Below, piece by piece: positions 11,290-23,230 of a DNA stretch of 64,000 nt. A program made the position numbers and the translations under genes. The notes beneath the pieces were generated by a model that was given only the letters and a program-made list of their open reading frames with translations, had not been told where the DNA came from and made no database searches. Source of the DNA: Gnetum montanum (Eukaryota > Streptophyta > Gnetopsida > Gnetales > Gnetaceae). The stretch is from positions 357,987 to 421,986 of the forward strand of contig MNCI01016470.1 in NCBI GenBank assembly GCA_015680685.1. Direction: 5' to 3'. Numbering within the stretch: the first letter of the stretch is position 1; each line of letters begins with the position of its first letter.

Positions 11290-13374
11290 TGAAACACCAC
11301 TAATTTCAGCCTGGCACTTTGAATGGAAAATGACTCAAGCCCTTTCAAGCTTTCGGATGGAGCCAAATTATATCTTCAAGAGATACAAATTTAGAATCAC
11401 TTGAAGAAGAAGAAATTCTAAATGAACTATATCAAAATTTACAAAAAATCTCGGGCAAATAAGTGTCGTCGGGATGGGTTCCAAGACGAAGATTTTTCTA
11501 AGGGAGCCAAAAATGTTAGATGACCATTGATAATGGAAATCACAACTACATCGATGTTTACTCTATGATGATTCATAATCATATTGTATCTCCACAACTC
11601 ACTAAGAAACCTGGGTGATGGGTGCTGGGTTTGCAAAGGTGGCAGAGATTTCTCCAATGGCGGCAACCATTGGAGTGGCAGACACCATCAGCACCGAAAA
11701 TGGATGCCTTTTTCTGTGCATCGCAGATGCTTCCAAGGCCAAGGGCTTCATAGTGGGGGCTGGGCCGAGGGTGTCTAAGGTAGAGCAACGGTGTGGTCGG
11801 GGTTGGTAGCCGACTCAGCTTGCAAAGCAACAATCGTGATCGAACAATAGCGAGGTGCAGTGGGAGTAGGGGTGGTTGTGGTGGCGTGAGCAGTGTTAGC
11901 TACATGAGAGCAAGAGCTTGACTGATGAGGACCTGGACGACCTCCATGGATGTATTGACCTTAGCTTCAGCTTCGACCTCTGTAAACAGCATCCTGACCG
12001 CCACCTCTACGACACCCTCCCTACCCTCGACCTCTACTATGCCGTCAACCACCACTTCTTCAATAGCAGCTCCAATTCCATTTCCAATTCCAATTCTTAT
12101 TTCGATTTCAGTCCCAATCCCAATTCAAAGCCCTCTGGCACCACCACCACCATCGATGGTGAGAGCTCCTCCTCCTGCTGTGGCTACCCTGATGACTCTG
12201 ACAATTCCACCTCCCCTGTATTGTGGATCATCTCCAGCCCATGTGACATCCCGCAGCTGATGAAAACAAGACTGAGGCACTAGGCTCAGGTTGTTGCATG
12301 TTCAATCCACCAGTTGTCCTGATAATGAATGCAATGATGATTTTTTGTGGTATTATTAGTGAATGTTTGTGATGTGATGAAAAGCATGCTTATGATGATG
12401 GCTTTCTTGGGCTCCACGAACGCCCCTCAGTTTCTCTCCTTATACATATCTTTGATTCTCTCCTAAAATTAAGGATTTTATCTTCAAGTTTTTGACAAAA
12501 AAAAAAACAAATTTTCAAGCGAGCTAGAGCTGGAGTTAATCCTTTTAAATTTTCTTTAAAAAATTTTATCACTTAAGGGCCTTTTTCTAAATTGTTTGTA
12601 TCTTCATGGGCTTGAATGACCCACAAATTGTAAAATGCAATGTACCTGGTCAATAATGTAGCTTGCCAACACACATCCAACTCATACACAACTATCCAAC
12701 ACAGATACATTGAACCTAGTCAAAGAATGCAACTACCCAAGCCTAGCCCAACCCTATAAATACCCTATCAATTCACATAAACTGGGAAGAGGAGAAGAAA
12801 TTGGAAGAGGCAAAAAAATTGGAGAGATTGGAAACTCTGAAGAAAGATAGAATTTGCAATCCTTGGATGCTCAACAAACTTGATTATTGGCTTCTAAGTA
12901 TTTCTCATGTTCATCCCATTTCATCATTACATCATCGCATCATATCATTCCGAGGCTAGGCATTTGACTTGCCATCCACACGTGTGCAACTACGCTTTGA
13001 CCGGTGCATATTCCTGTTTGAACAATACAATACATTCTCATTATTTCCTTCCATTTACATTATTTACTTTGGTTTATGCTTTATTTATAATATATCTCTG
13101 TTTACACTTTATTTATAATTCAGTGTGCTTTGTTTACATTTCATATCGTTGTTTGCATTTCGTTTACATCCCATTTGCGATAACCCTTGCACTAGCCATA
13201 GCTTACGCTCAGGGAAGTCCTTAGTTGATTTGCATGTAGACCATCCAAGGCACTCTACCTCCGTTTACTTTTCTAGCTTGCCCTCGGGTGAAGGCAAGGT
13301 TAGCTGTGGCTACCCGACGATCTCTCGATGTCTGTTTCCCTTCTAGCCTTACACCGACGATTTAGGTCAGTACA
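11290..13374 (+). repeat. T1 3' LTR
   Basis: Full-length partner of 3,392-5,469. It carries the same host-like frame and the same TATA box (12,755-12,762). Confidence 0.95.
11916..12330 (+). pseudogene. Captured DUF1685-like fragment in the T1 3' LTR
   Basis: This is the second copy of the 4,018-4,440 frame, open for 121 codons (11,918-12,283). It reads LTDEDLDDLHGCIDLSFSF, then DTLPTLDLYYAV, an Asn/Ser-rich run, and IISSPCDIPQLMKTRLRH, a stop, and AQVVACSI. The C-terminal match to the DUF1685 consensus is better here, because the stop inside the motif of the 5' LTR copy (Q to TAG) is absent. Presence in both LTRs means it was copied with the element at its last transposition and was not inserted afterwards. 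Confidence 0.82.
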
Positions 13375-13379
13375 TATAC
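13375..13379. repeat. Target-site duplication of T1, right
   Basis: TATAC, identical to 3,387-3,391. Confidence 0.93.
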
Positions 13380-15052
13380 CTTCATTATACTTAGGATTAG
13401 ATATTTTAAAATCATATTTTCAACACAAAATAGTTAATTCTACTTCAAAAACATGAAATTAACTTACCAAAGGTTTCTTTCTAAACCAAAGTACATAGGA
13501 AGTCCTAGTTGTGAATTGTCTTACTAGAACCTTTTTGGAAACGTATAATGGTGTGTTGATGACTTTGTGACAACAATTATGTGGAAAATTTCTATTATTT
13601 AGCATAGTTCTATCTATTTTGTTAGCTAGTGATTCTTATGCTTAGCCAGTCCATTTTGTTGTGCTATTTTTTTTTTTGCTAAAAATTAGTTATGTATTCT
13701 ATGAATGTCATAGCATTATTTGAACTTGGCATTTTTGAATTATCCTTCATGATCAATTATTATAATCTTGATTGCATATTATTTTTTATTTTATAGCTTG
13801 TTACAAATATTTACAAAATGATCAAAAGCTTCGTATTTATATGTTAGATAGAAAACCCAAGTAAAATGAGAAAAATCATCCACAATCATAAGATAGTATC
13901 TTTTCTTGAAAAGCTCAATGTTTGGGAAGGTCCTACTAAATCTAAATGGAGTAAATCCAACAGACATCAAGTTGAGATGCTATTTTTCTTACTAAATCTT
14001 ACCCTTGTATGATTTCCTTTTTAGCATGTGATATAAATGCTCATGTTGAAGTATTCATGTTTGAGATGTCCATACTTAATATCCTTTAAAAAATATTTTT
14101 TATGATATCTATGTTCATAAGTCTAAGTCTTCTATGCCATAATTGTATATCACCTTTAATACTCATCAAACACTTTTTTTCATGGTCGATATCACATGAT
14201 AATATAGTAATATAAAAATTTGATTTTCTACAAGCATCGACAAAACTTTTTTCACTACTAGAATCTCTTAGTTTACAAGAATATTTTGAAAAAAACTACA
14301 TAATAGTTTAAATATAGAGTTAACTTACACTTATAAGATTTTGTTTTAATCATTTCACATAAAATACTTCCTTTACTTGTGGAAACGTTTTACCTTATAC
14401 AATATGTGAATTGGAATTTTTCATCTATCATCTATCATGAGTGTCCACTACTGATGTACCAAGTTACCTTTTTTTATTTACACTAGATAGAGTAATTTGG
14501 ATTAGCATTTTCATTTCTTATTTAATCTTCTTAGCTCTTCATAATATTTTAACTTACAAGGTATCCTTTCTTTGTTGTTTTTGATAAGATCCTATAGTCT
14601 TATAAAAATTATTTATTCTTAAATGATAACAATATTTCAAATGATCAAATTTATCATAGTAATAACATATTATACTTGTCATCTAAGTAAGATGATCAAA
14701 GTTAGGAGTCTATTTCCATTTTGAAGATATGCTTGTTAAGGAATCCTCTTGAGGATGACTTCCAAGTCCTATTTTATCATTAGGATCTCTATCTTATCCA
14801 AGAATAATAGAAAGGATCTCTTTTCTATTGGTGAATCTCTCTTAGATGTGTTTATCATCTTCAAGTTCTTTATTCATCTACTTGATTAAAATGGTTATCC
14901 TTTGATTCTTAGCCTTGAGGTTTGAGTTTTCTTCTTCAAAATTTATCCATTTGACTTGAAGCTATTCAATCTCTAATTCCTTAAGATGAAATTTGTTTTC
15001 ATTTTATAAAAAATATTTTGAAGAAAAAAATTATTTCATCACATAGTAAATC
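13380..15052 (-). pseudogene. Ty1/copia pol: integrase, copy 2, and upstream pol
   Basis: On the minus strand the order is as in a copia polyprotein. At about 14,100-14,170 it reads LWHRRLRLMNIDIIKNI, the zinc-binding N-terminal box of integrase (LWHxRLGHxN) with its second histidine lost. Near 13,940 LHLDLVGPS holds the first catalytic Asp. At about 13,800-13,900 it reads YYLMIVDDFSHFTWVF. From 13,430 to 13,920 the sequence repeats 2,880-3,360 at roughly 80% identity by eye. The end at 15,052 is the left target site of A1, and the same element resumes at 22,083. Confidence 0.87.
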
Positions 15053-15057
15053 ATAAC
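15053..15057. repeat. Target-site duplication of A1, left
   Basis: ATAAC, repeated at 22,078-22,082. Confidence 0.93.
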
Positions 15058-15854
15058 TGATGAGTGACGAGGTACCCCTACACTCAACAATACGAATACG
15101 AGCATCTCACATGCAATCTGGTCGAACTCCAATGACTAAGTGCTTACGTGCCTTAATGGAACACTTAAGGTTAATCAATCGTTGTCCTCCCATCCTTACT
15201 TGTATTGTCACAACTGTATGGTTAAGTAAGTTTGAGGTATGTGATTTTTATAAATTTTATCTTTTTAATGTCTATGCTAGTAGGGAAAGGTGAAGAGAAC
15301 TAGATAACTAATTTCCATTAACTATTCACTAACTAAGCTTTAATTATCCTAGCATCAGTATCCGTTCTCACTTCCTACACACACCCTAAACCAGTGCAAT
15401 GCTATTGGGATTACCAAACTCTACTCGTTACTAGGTTACCAATCATTACACACGTGCTCGAACTGGTCATACTGAATGCACTTAACTAGGAGAGTCAAGG
15501 GTTGAGAGAGATTAATTATCTAGGAAAGCATTTAAACATTTAATAATAATTAAATCCTATTTAGCTTAGTCCATATACTGCAAGGTTTATCAAAAATTTT
15601 GTCTTTATTATCGTACACAAATGTGTGCTTAGGTACAATTTGCTTGAATAAAGATCCATTCACTTTGAAACTCTTACTATGGGCACATGGAAATTATTCT
15701 AAATATGGAATGGTAAAACTGCTATAGTTTGGCTAAGGAACTAACTCTAGATGAGTGAACAAGGGAAAGTCGCCTCTTATTTCTAGACATGAAAATGGGC
15801 TGTGATATCACGTATGCGATATCACAGGGGCCGACGCGATATCACGGCTCATCA
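15058..15854 (-). repeat. A1 3' LTR
   Basis: 797 bp, paired with 21,315-22,077. The upper end carries three GATATC palindromes within about 50 bases. The TATA position is decayed (TATTTCTA at 15,778-15,785). Confidence 0.93.
15800..15848. repeat. GATATC palindrome cluster in the A1 3' LTR
   Basis: Three short palindromes of the TGATATCA/CGATATCA type lie close to the LTR terminus. The other A1 LTR keeps only one decayed copy, and the solo LTR at 60,276-60,314 has three perfect ones. Confidence 0.8.
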
Positions 15855-15866
15855 TACCCCCATGAC
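15855..15866 (-). other. A1 terminal polypurine tract
   Basis: On the minus strand GTCATGGGGGTA directly precedes the 3' LTR. It resembles the internal tract at 17,737-17,754. Confidence 0.7.
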
Positions 15867-17736
15867 TAAATGAAAACTTGTCCTCAAGTTCCTTACAAAA
15901 TATTGGGAAGGTATGAGATTATTGACTTGAATGACACTAATGGTAAATGGGGTGACATGTGAACGGATCATCATTACAATACATGAAAAATTAGTGTTCA
16001 TGACAACAAGAGTGAACACTATACACATTTGACATCCAGCCGTATTTCGCAGTTGAGAGAGAAGAGAGAAGAGAGAGAGAAAAGAAGAAGTCTGTTGTTG
16101 TTGATGCCAAGATTGCAACTTTCATTGTCCATCCATAAACGCGTCATCAATATTATTCCTTGCATAACTACTTCAACACCAGTCCATTCCAAGTGTTTCC
16201 TCCAAATCTAATAAGTTGTTGTATGATTTCCATCTGCACACACAACATAGTCTGATATTAGCAAGGGTAAATGAATCACAATGCAGTTAATACCTTACCT
16301 CAGTGTAAGGTCCATTGGCTGAGTTGCGATATGGCTAATGCAGATCTAGAGATATAATATTGGTGGCTACACAAGGTGTAGGGGTTAGGAGAAAATTGAA
16401 AAAATTGGACCAGGACCCCCATGATTGAGAGAAAACCTCCAGTAGCGAGAGAATGGAAAAAGATAAGGAATAAGAAAGATGGAGAAAAAGAAACAACGGA
16501 AACGCCGATAAAATGAATGTTAAAGATGGAAATGAACAAAATAAATGTTGATTGCAAAAATTTTTAGGGGAAAGAATTTAATGGATGGACCAAATAGGAA
16601 TGTCAGTGGGTCCTCCCCAAAGTAGGCTCATGCCCTTAATGCCCTAACAATCCCACATTCAAAGAGTCTGTAGGCTCTATAAATGTCATTTGGAAGTAAG
16701 AGTTAAATTCTTAACCACAAGATTTTACCAAAAAGAAAACAATGCATCAACCAAAATATGGACTATTGATATAACCGGCAATGAGGTGAAAAATGGAGAA
16801 AGAATGATGGAAAGAAGAGAATGGAATGAAGTATCAAGAATAATGTGATGTACAATCCCTTGTGTATTAATGGTTAATGTGACTTAGTAGATCTCATTCC
16901 AAATCCAGCCTCAAACAATCCACATCCAGTTACTTTGCATTAATGCATTTGGCCAATCCATCCACTTGGAGTAACAAGAATTCTTCCACCAAAAAGTCAT
17001 CACCATTCAGACGAAATGAGAAAGGAGAAAGTAGGAAGCGAGAAGGGCCTTAGTTAGAGGGAACATGTTTATTTAATTCCATAACCAGTGCTTGTAGCCT
17101 AGATGATTATTTCATCTAAGGGGTGTGCTTTGAATTCTCATTGTTTTTATTATTATTATTATTATGTGAAAACAACACCATGCAAAGACTTATTATTTTT
17201 ATTAACTTAGCTTCTCGATAATGGAGCAACATCAGAATGGTAAGGAAAACTCAAGAAGAAAACATCCAAGCACCCAAGAGAATGGCCAGCACAAATGCAT
17301 CAAATCCCCTTGAAGTCACACCCTTTTCAATCCTTGAGTCCTTAGTTGGAGAAATGCCTAGTCACCAATTCATTGATAGTTCTTATTATTATTAAAGAAA
17401 AGGAATTGTACAGTTCCAAGACAAGAGAGACCATAGAAATTCATGGATGCATGGATGATGTGGACTCATTTCCTGTTATACCAAAAGAACCATACCTTAG
17501 TATCAACAGCATAACTTAAAGGTAAAAACCAAACACTAGAAATCAATGGAATATAGTTCATACCATCTTCAAGAGCACTTATTAGGTGACAAACTTAACA
17601 AAATAAATAAACACACGAATAAATGAAAAAGTATGAACGATGTTGCAAAACAAAAATAAGAGAAGTTAAAGAAATTTGTAAAAAAAAAAACTTAAAAAGG
17701 AACTCAGGGCCTTAATTGATCAGCATAGGTGGCCAT
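15867..17736 (-). other. A1 non-coding 3' spacer
   Basis: No coding frame is supported. From about 16,600 to 17,736 it matches the spacers of A2 (about 34,430-35,735) and A3 (about 56,350-57,650), for instance in GTGGGTCCTCCCCA. A run of ATT units lies at about 17,146-17,164. The extra reading frame of A2 and A3 is absent. Confidence 0.7.
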
Positions 17737-17754
17737 CTCCCCCATGACTAAGTT
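17737..17754 (-). other. Internal polypurine-tract-like site of A1
   Basis: The minus strand reads AGTCATGGGGGAGATGGC. The same 12-base core AGTCATGGGGGA, or one change from it, occurs after integrase in A2 (35,739-35,755) and A3 (56,331-56,347). Confidence 0.6.
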
Positions 17755-18640
17755 AGAAGGGGGAGATCTGAAATAATGAGTGAGGTAATCGTTAGGTGCA
17801 TTGACTATTCTAGATTCATGATAAGGCTTGTTTTGTTGCACATTGATTAGTATTTTCCTATCGGAGCATTTTTTTGAATCTTTTAGGTTCCAACTTCCTC
17901 CAATTGATTTTTTCAGGTTAAGGGTTGGAAGCTGGTGACACTCTTTCTTCAATGCATCTATGATTTCTATGTGGGCGCAAGTTGGTTCCCCAGTTAGTTC
18001 CATGCATGTTGGTGAGTTGCTCTCTTGATTAGGTGTCAACCATTAGGTGTCTACTCATTGTGTGGTTGCTACATATAAGAATTTTTGTATGTTAATTTCT
18101 TGGTCACACTGGTTGCATGCAAGCAATGCTGAACATTTTTGTACGTAATCACCCTTTGTATCACTGTATGTAATGCATGTAACTATCATATTCTCGATCT
18201 TCCCAAAAGTGTTTTCCTTAGATATTTCTAGGGAAAGATCATGGATTCCTAGGTATGCATTTATGCTACTGAGCCATGCCCTTCCCATTATTATTGGGAA
18301 GTCCCCTTTGTCATTGTTTACTTGTATCACTAGGAAATCAATTGAGTATGACCAACCACACACAATGGTAATGATATCCTCCACCAGTCCCAAGGGAATA
18401 GTGATGGACTGGTTAGCCAGCTATAAGTGAATATTACTCTTCTTTAGTGGAGGTAGGTTTCAGGCTTTATACATCTCTTGTGATATTAAGTTGACTCCAG
18501 AACTTGAGTCTAGAAGAGCTTTACATGGTTTATTTCCAATGACTTGAAGATAGATTAAAGGACTTCTAGGATCAGAGAATTTTTTGGGAAGGTGGCCCTC
18601 CTTGATCTATTCAGTGACAGTATGTCTTAACATAACCATA
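17755..18640 (-). pseudogene. A1 protease and junction to post-integrase sequence
   Basis: On the minus strand, 18,440-18,600 reads SPLIYLQVIGNKPCKALLD followed by SSSGVNLIS, a retropepsin active site in which D-(S/T)-G appears as DSSSG. Next come KSNIHL, VEDIITIVCGWSY and, at 18,250-18,330, FPIIMGRAWLSSINAYLG, the C-terminal protease box (ILGRPWL in relatives). From about 18,039 down to 17,704 the frame (111 codons) shows PTCMELTGEPTCAHIEIID, which matches the protease-RT linker of A2 and A3. It then passes directly to the post-integrase region. RT, RNase H and integrase are absent. Confidence 0.85.
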
Positions 18641-21168
18641 TGTGTTGAGCTCTATTTTTGATTTGAAGGGAGCTCTAAAGCCTTATTGGATGGAGAAGCG
18701 TTCGAAGGCTCAACCACTTGTGGTTGTGAGAGCTTGTTTGGACTATTAGTCCTGAAGAAAGGTCTTCTACTTGTATAGTTGTTAGAACTAGTAGCAGGTT
18801 GAAGGTTTACAACTCTTGTAGCATTGCATTGCTATGGTTAAGTGGGGAGTTCCCCTTGCATTGCTGGAGTGGGTGGTAATGGAGCTATCGGTGTGAGAGT
18901 TGTGGATAGATTTGGACGATGGTATGTATGTGGTGTGTCTCTCCCATGAGAAGGAGTCCTGTAATACTCCCAAGCTTGGTAGTGACATTGTGGTGTCATG
19001 TGACCAATAGAGTCATGTGAAGAGATTGGCTACTACACGTAATAGCCATATGGATCCAGTTACCGGTAAGGGTATTGTTGCCTTGGTTGTGCATCCCCCA
19101 TGACTATGGGTATTACCACTATTGGTGTTGCTCAATAGGTTGTGACAAAGTTCCACTTGGGTAATACATTAAAGGTTGGTAGAACTACCTTGGGCTACCT
19201 TGGGGACAAGGTAACCATTGGGGTGTTTGTTGTTTGTTAAGTCAGGGGTTGAGTGCATACACCTCAGACTCTTGTAGATGTGAGATTATTAAGCAACATC
19301 CCTTAGGATGGTCATACTGGCATATCTCACATCCATCGTCATTGTTCGTATCTAAATCCAAAACCTCTTCGGTGATAGCCATTTTACTCTTACCTTTATT
19401 ACATGCATGGTCCAAATCCCTCTTTTTCTTTTTATCATAGTTACTACCTCGCTCCTTAGACTCCTCTACGATTTTGAGAACGGTTTCAAATCTACTATCT
19501 AAGGAGTCCCACATTTGGTCTACCTTGGTTGAAATTTCTATTGTTAATTTTTGGAGTGGAAAGGTTTTACTATTCACCAACTCTTCAAGTGGTGACTCTT
19601 CCTCCTCCTCACAAAATCTTACTCCCCTTTTTCGAAGGGAAGGATTGCAGTTGTACTCTTTTGCACTTTCTCTCTTACGTAGCTCTCCTTATTCCTTAGC
19701 TACTTGCTTGAAAAATCTATGAACCTAATGGGACCTAAGCTCTGATAATCTACCTTGGGCATATGTTCCAAGGGTTCTCCTAGTTTAATGCCTAAGTCCA
19801 TCTACGAGATGACGTAGTTGATCCTGCTGCGAGTACCCATGGCCCAGGCAACAATGTAACAGTGCATAGTTTTGGCCCATGGTAGTAGCCAAGGGTTCAT
19901 GAGTTCCCTACTTCCATCCTTGGATTTTCTTTCACAAGTTGGACACCTGGGAGTACATTTGATACTTATCGTTAAACAGTTCTAGCATTGTACTCCACCT
20001 TTGAATGGATTCTGGTTCTAAGGACCGGTACCAACTTTTTGCTTCTTTTACTAGTATTCTTGGGAACAACTTTAGCTTTTTTTATTCATTCTCAATGTTT
20101 TGCAAGACACATGCATTATGAAATGCTTATAAGTGGTTCTAAGGATTAGTGTTATATCCCCCCTCAAATCATGGGATGTTATTCATGTCTAATCTCTTGA
20201 TCCTTCTATCTTTTTGGTGGCTTGTAGGAATTCTTATAGCCTTCGTGATGTCTAACATGCTTCGAGTTGCAACTAGGGGTTCTTCGTGGTCATTTATTTC
20301 ATAGCATTTGTGATTTCTATGTGGTTCCCTACTTTCCCTTTTTCCATGCCTTAATTCTCTAGAGTATCCTTGTCCTCACTCTCGACTCTCTTGTCAAGGT
20401 TTCTCACTTTTTTTACCCTTGTTCTCACAGTTAGGTTCCTTATGACTGTCTTGATACTGAAGGAGAGGGTGAATGTGACAATGAAGGTGAAGAAGAAGGA
20501 GAACCATCTTCATGATGATGTTTCCTACCTTCTCTTCAGTGATCCTAATCCCAATCGTGATAACAATTAGAATGCTTGCCCTTATCATGTGTTTGTGTTC
20601 CCTTGTTGAACACTTGGTGTTTGTGGGGATCAAAACCAGGATTGTGAATCATGGAGTGAAGATTCTAATACACCACCTCCTTGCCATCATTAGGAGGGGG
20701 AACATTGTTTTGTGGAGAACCTATCAAAATGGGTTCACCACCCTCAATTTCGCTTAAGATGGTTGGAGCATTGTGGGGTCTTTTGCCCTTAAATGATTTA
20801 TAATACCTCTCTTGTTGGAAGTTCCATTGATGTTGCGCTTTTGTGGGATGGTAGTCCCTTGCTTGGTGCTCGCATGCAACATATTCTACATATAACTATG
20901 ACATGCCTATTTGTGTGAGAGCATGAAGGAGCATGTTGGGGACTGCTCGATCTAGAGGCAACACTATGTTACCCTCCAAGTCTCTCCAACGTAGTTGCTC
21001 ATCTTGATGGAGGATAAAGGTAAAGTTAGGTACATATTCATCATGATGAATAAATACCACTCAAAACTGTTGAGGAACTAGTGGTTCTTAGTTATGTTTT
21101 TTGTGTCGCCGACTGTCTCTAGTGTTGTTCCTAGGCGGTGAAGTGCTTTTGTGCGAAGAAGAAGACAT
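18641..21168 (-). pseudogene. A1 gag
   Basis: A start codon at 21,168 opens MSSSSHKSTSPPRNNTRDSR. Stop codons are scattered, but one main frame can be followed, with DEQLRWRDLEGNIVLPLD near 21,000. The core gag box at about 19,980-20,160 reads LVKEAKSWYRSLEPESIQ then WSTMLELFNDKY, the WYxxL...SIxxWxxLxxxF pattern of retrotransposon gag. Another open stretch at 19,242-19,580 has a lysine-rich segment and a CEICQYDHPKGC sequence that could be a zinc-knuckle remnant. It would package element RNA. Confidence 0.82.
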
Positions 21169-21295
21169 TTTTGTCTTGTTTAGTGTGTTATTTACCATTA
21201 TCTTATTTTTCTCTTGATTAACCCTAAGGGTTCATTCTAGCATCCCAACGACGTGAATGATCTCCTATGTTCTATGTAGCGCACAAACAACTAAG

Positions 21296-21314
21296 TCCTC
21301 AACAATGGCACCAA
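21296..21314 (-). other. A1 primer-binding site
   Basis: On the minus strand TTGGTGCCATTGTTGAGGA directly follows the 5' LTR. It is close to TTGGCGCCGTTGCCGGGGA, the usual site of Athila-type plant elements (attributed to tRNA-Asp). Confidence 0.85.
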
Positions 21315-22077
21315 TGATGAGTGGCAAGGTACCCCTACACTCAACCATACGAATACGAGTATCTCACGCGTGATCCGATCGAACTCCAAGGACTAAGTGC
21401 TTACCCGTCTTAATGGAACACTTAAGGTTAATCAATTGTTGTCCTCCCATACTTACTTGCATTGTCACAACTGTATGGTTAAGTAAGTTTGAGGTATGTG
21501 ATTTTTATAACTTTTATGTTTTTAACGCCTATGCTAGTAGGGAAAGGTGAAGAGAACTAGATAACTAATTTCCATTAACTATTCACTAACTAAGCTTTAA
21601 TTATCCTAGCATCAGTATCTGTTCCCACTTGCTGCACACACCCTAAACTAGTGCAATGCTACTAGGATTACCAAATGCTACTCGTTACTGGGTTACCAAG
21701 CATTACACACGTGCTCAAAGTGGTTGTACTAAATGCACTTAACTAGGAGAGTCAAGGGTTGAGAGAGATTAATTATCTAGGAAATCATTTAAACATTTAA
21801 CAATAATTAAATCCTATTTAGCTTAGTCCATATGCTACAAAGTTTATTAGAAAGTTTGTCTTTATTGCTGTACACAAATGTGTGCTCAGGTACAATTTTC
21901 TCGAATAAAGATTCATTCACTTTGAGACTCCTACTGTGGGAACATGGAAATTATTCTAACTCTGGAATGGTAAAACTTCTATAGTTTGGCTAAGGAACTA
22001 ACTCTAGATGAGTGAACAAGGGAAAGCCACCTCTTATTTATAGACATGATGGCGGGCTGCAATATCACGACTCATCA
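21315..22077 (-). repeat. A1 5' LTR
   Basis: 763 bp, partner of 15,058-15,854. A TATA box (TATAAATA on the minus strand) lies at 22,035-22,042. The 34-bp length difference from the other LTR falls mainly in the GATATC cluster. Confidence 0.93.
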
Positions 22078-22082
22078 ATAAC
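22078..22082. repeat. Target-site duplication of A1, right
   Basis: ATAAC, identical to 15,053-15,057. Confidence 0.93.
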
Positions 22083-23230
22083 TTTCTTCTAATGTACCTT
22101 CAATTTCTTTCATATAATTAGGCTAATAATCTTTAACTACCTCATGAAAATATCCATGCATAGGAGATGTGATTTTCCTACATCATCAACTTCTTCTTTA
22201 CTATTGTTATTATTCCAACTTGTATATAGATTCTCTTTTTACTTTCCTTCTTTGAGAAAATCTTTCTTTTGTAACCTATTTGCACTAGGACATTAAAATG
22301 TCAAATGATCCCTTCCATCATATACCCAACATTATATAGAGGACATATAAATATTTTTATGGACTTTTAAGCCACTTACCTATATACTTATCTTTTCCCT
22401 CTTATTAATTATCCTTTTTGCTTCTTCATGGAAGATGTCTCTTAACAAATTTGGAGAGGAGAGCAAGTTAATCTTTTTACTAGTCTTCTCAACATTTGAT
22501 GGATCTTTTTTTATAGAGGATTTTCTAATAGAGGTTTTGAATGCAATAGAATTTTTATTGATAACACCTTCACTTATGAGATTTATCTCATAGGTAACTA
22601 GTGCACTTTAAGTTCTTCCAACTTCAAGACACTAAAATCCCTTAACTATTTCATGGCTTTGATTTTGGACATGAACTTGGTTTGAAAAGTTCTAATCATC
22701 TTTAATATGACTTTACTTTTTGGAAGATCATTTTAGTTCCTTGAATAAAAACTACCATGTCATTTACTCTAGAAAAGTAATCTTTCATCCTTTCTCCTTT
22801 CTTCATCTTAAGCTTTTCATATTTACCTTGAAGGACTGGCATCTTAGATTGCTTTATAATTTTGGTTCCCTCAAGATGGCTTCAATTGTATTCCAAATAT
22901 CTTTTAAATAATTACATCTAGCTACTCTATTAAATTTTCTCTTTCTAAGGAAATAGTACAAATAGTTTCTAACCTTAGAATAAAACATAAATATGTCCTT
23001 TTCTACTTTAGTCCACTTTCCTCTTGGTTTGGAAAAGGTAATGGTGGTACCAAAGGTAGTAGTGATGTTTTTAGTTGGATAAGTATATCTTTCTAGAATG
23101 AATTGCTCAACTTACAACTCCATGGATTTTAAGAAGCCTTGTATTTGAGCTTTTTCAATATGTAAAGTAGAATCCATCAAACATAGTTGTTTTATTATAG
23201 AATGGTTCTTCCATTTTTTACTTTAAGTTG
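22083..23230 (-). pseudogene. Ty1/copia gag of the split element
   Basis: On the minus strand the gag core at about 22,690-22,930 reads RVARCNYLKDIWNTIEAIL, then KYEKLKMKKGERMKDYFSR and VNDMVVFIQGTK. This matches the copia gag pattern KEAWDxLExxYxG...LKMKEGESVxEYxSRV. At about 22,283-22,330 a zinc-knuckle remnant reads CWVYDGRDHLTF-stop-C, with one Cys changed to Tyr. The start is near 23,215 (MEEPFYNKTT). This is the 5' end of the pol at 13,380-15,052. Confidence 0.85.

Larger units (their letters stand above)
3392..13374 (+). mobile_element. T1: complete Tat-like LTR retrotransposon without RT or integrase
   Basis: The element is bounded by two long LTRs (2,078 and 2,085 bp) starting TGAAACACC and ending GTCAGTACA, and by a 5-bp TATAC duplication. 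It has a primer-binding site after the 5' LTR and a polypurine tract before the 3' LTR. Inside are a gag region, a protease and a non-coding 3' part with minisatellites. No RT, RNase H or integrase motif is seen on either strand, so it would need enzymes from another element. By eye the LTRs differ at roughly 6-7% of positions in the first 200 bases, so the insertion is old. It interrupts the copia integrase. Confidence 0.93.
15058..22077 (-). mobile_element. A1: Athila-like LTR retrotransposon lacking RT to integrase
   Basis: The element is bounded by LTRs with a 7-bp inverted terminus (TGATGAG...CTCATCA) and a perfect ATAAC duplication. The orientation is minus: a TTGGTGCC primer site follows the upper LTR and a G-rich tract precedes the lower LTR. 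Inside are gag and a protease, after which the sequence jumps to the region that follows integrase in A2 and A3. RT, RNase H, integrase and the extra 3' reading frame are all missing. A1 is best read as a deletion derivative moved by relatives such as A3. By eye the LTRs differ by roughly 8% over the first 180 bases. Confidence 0.92.
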
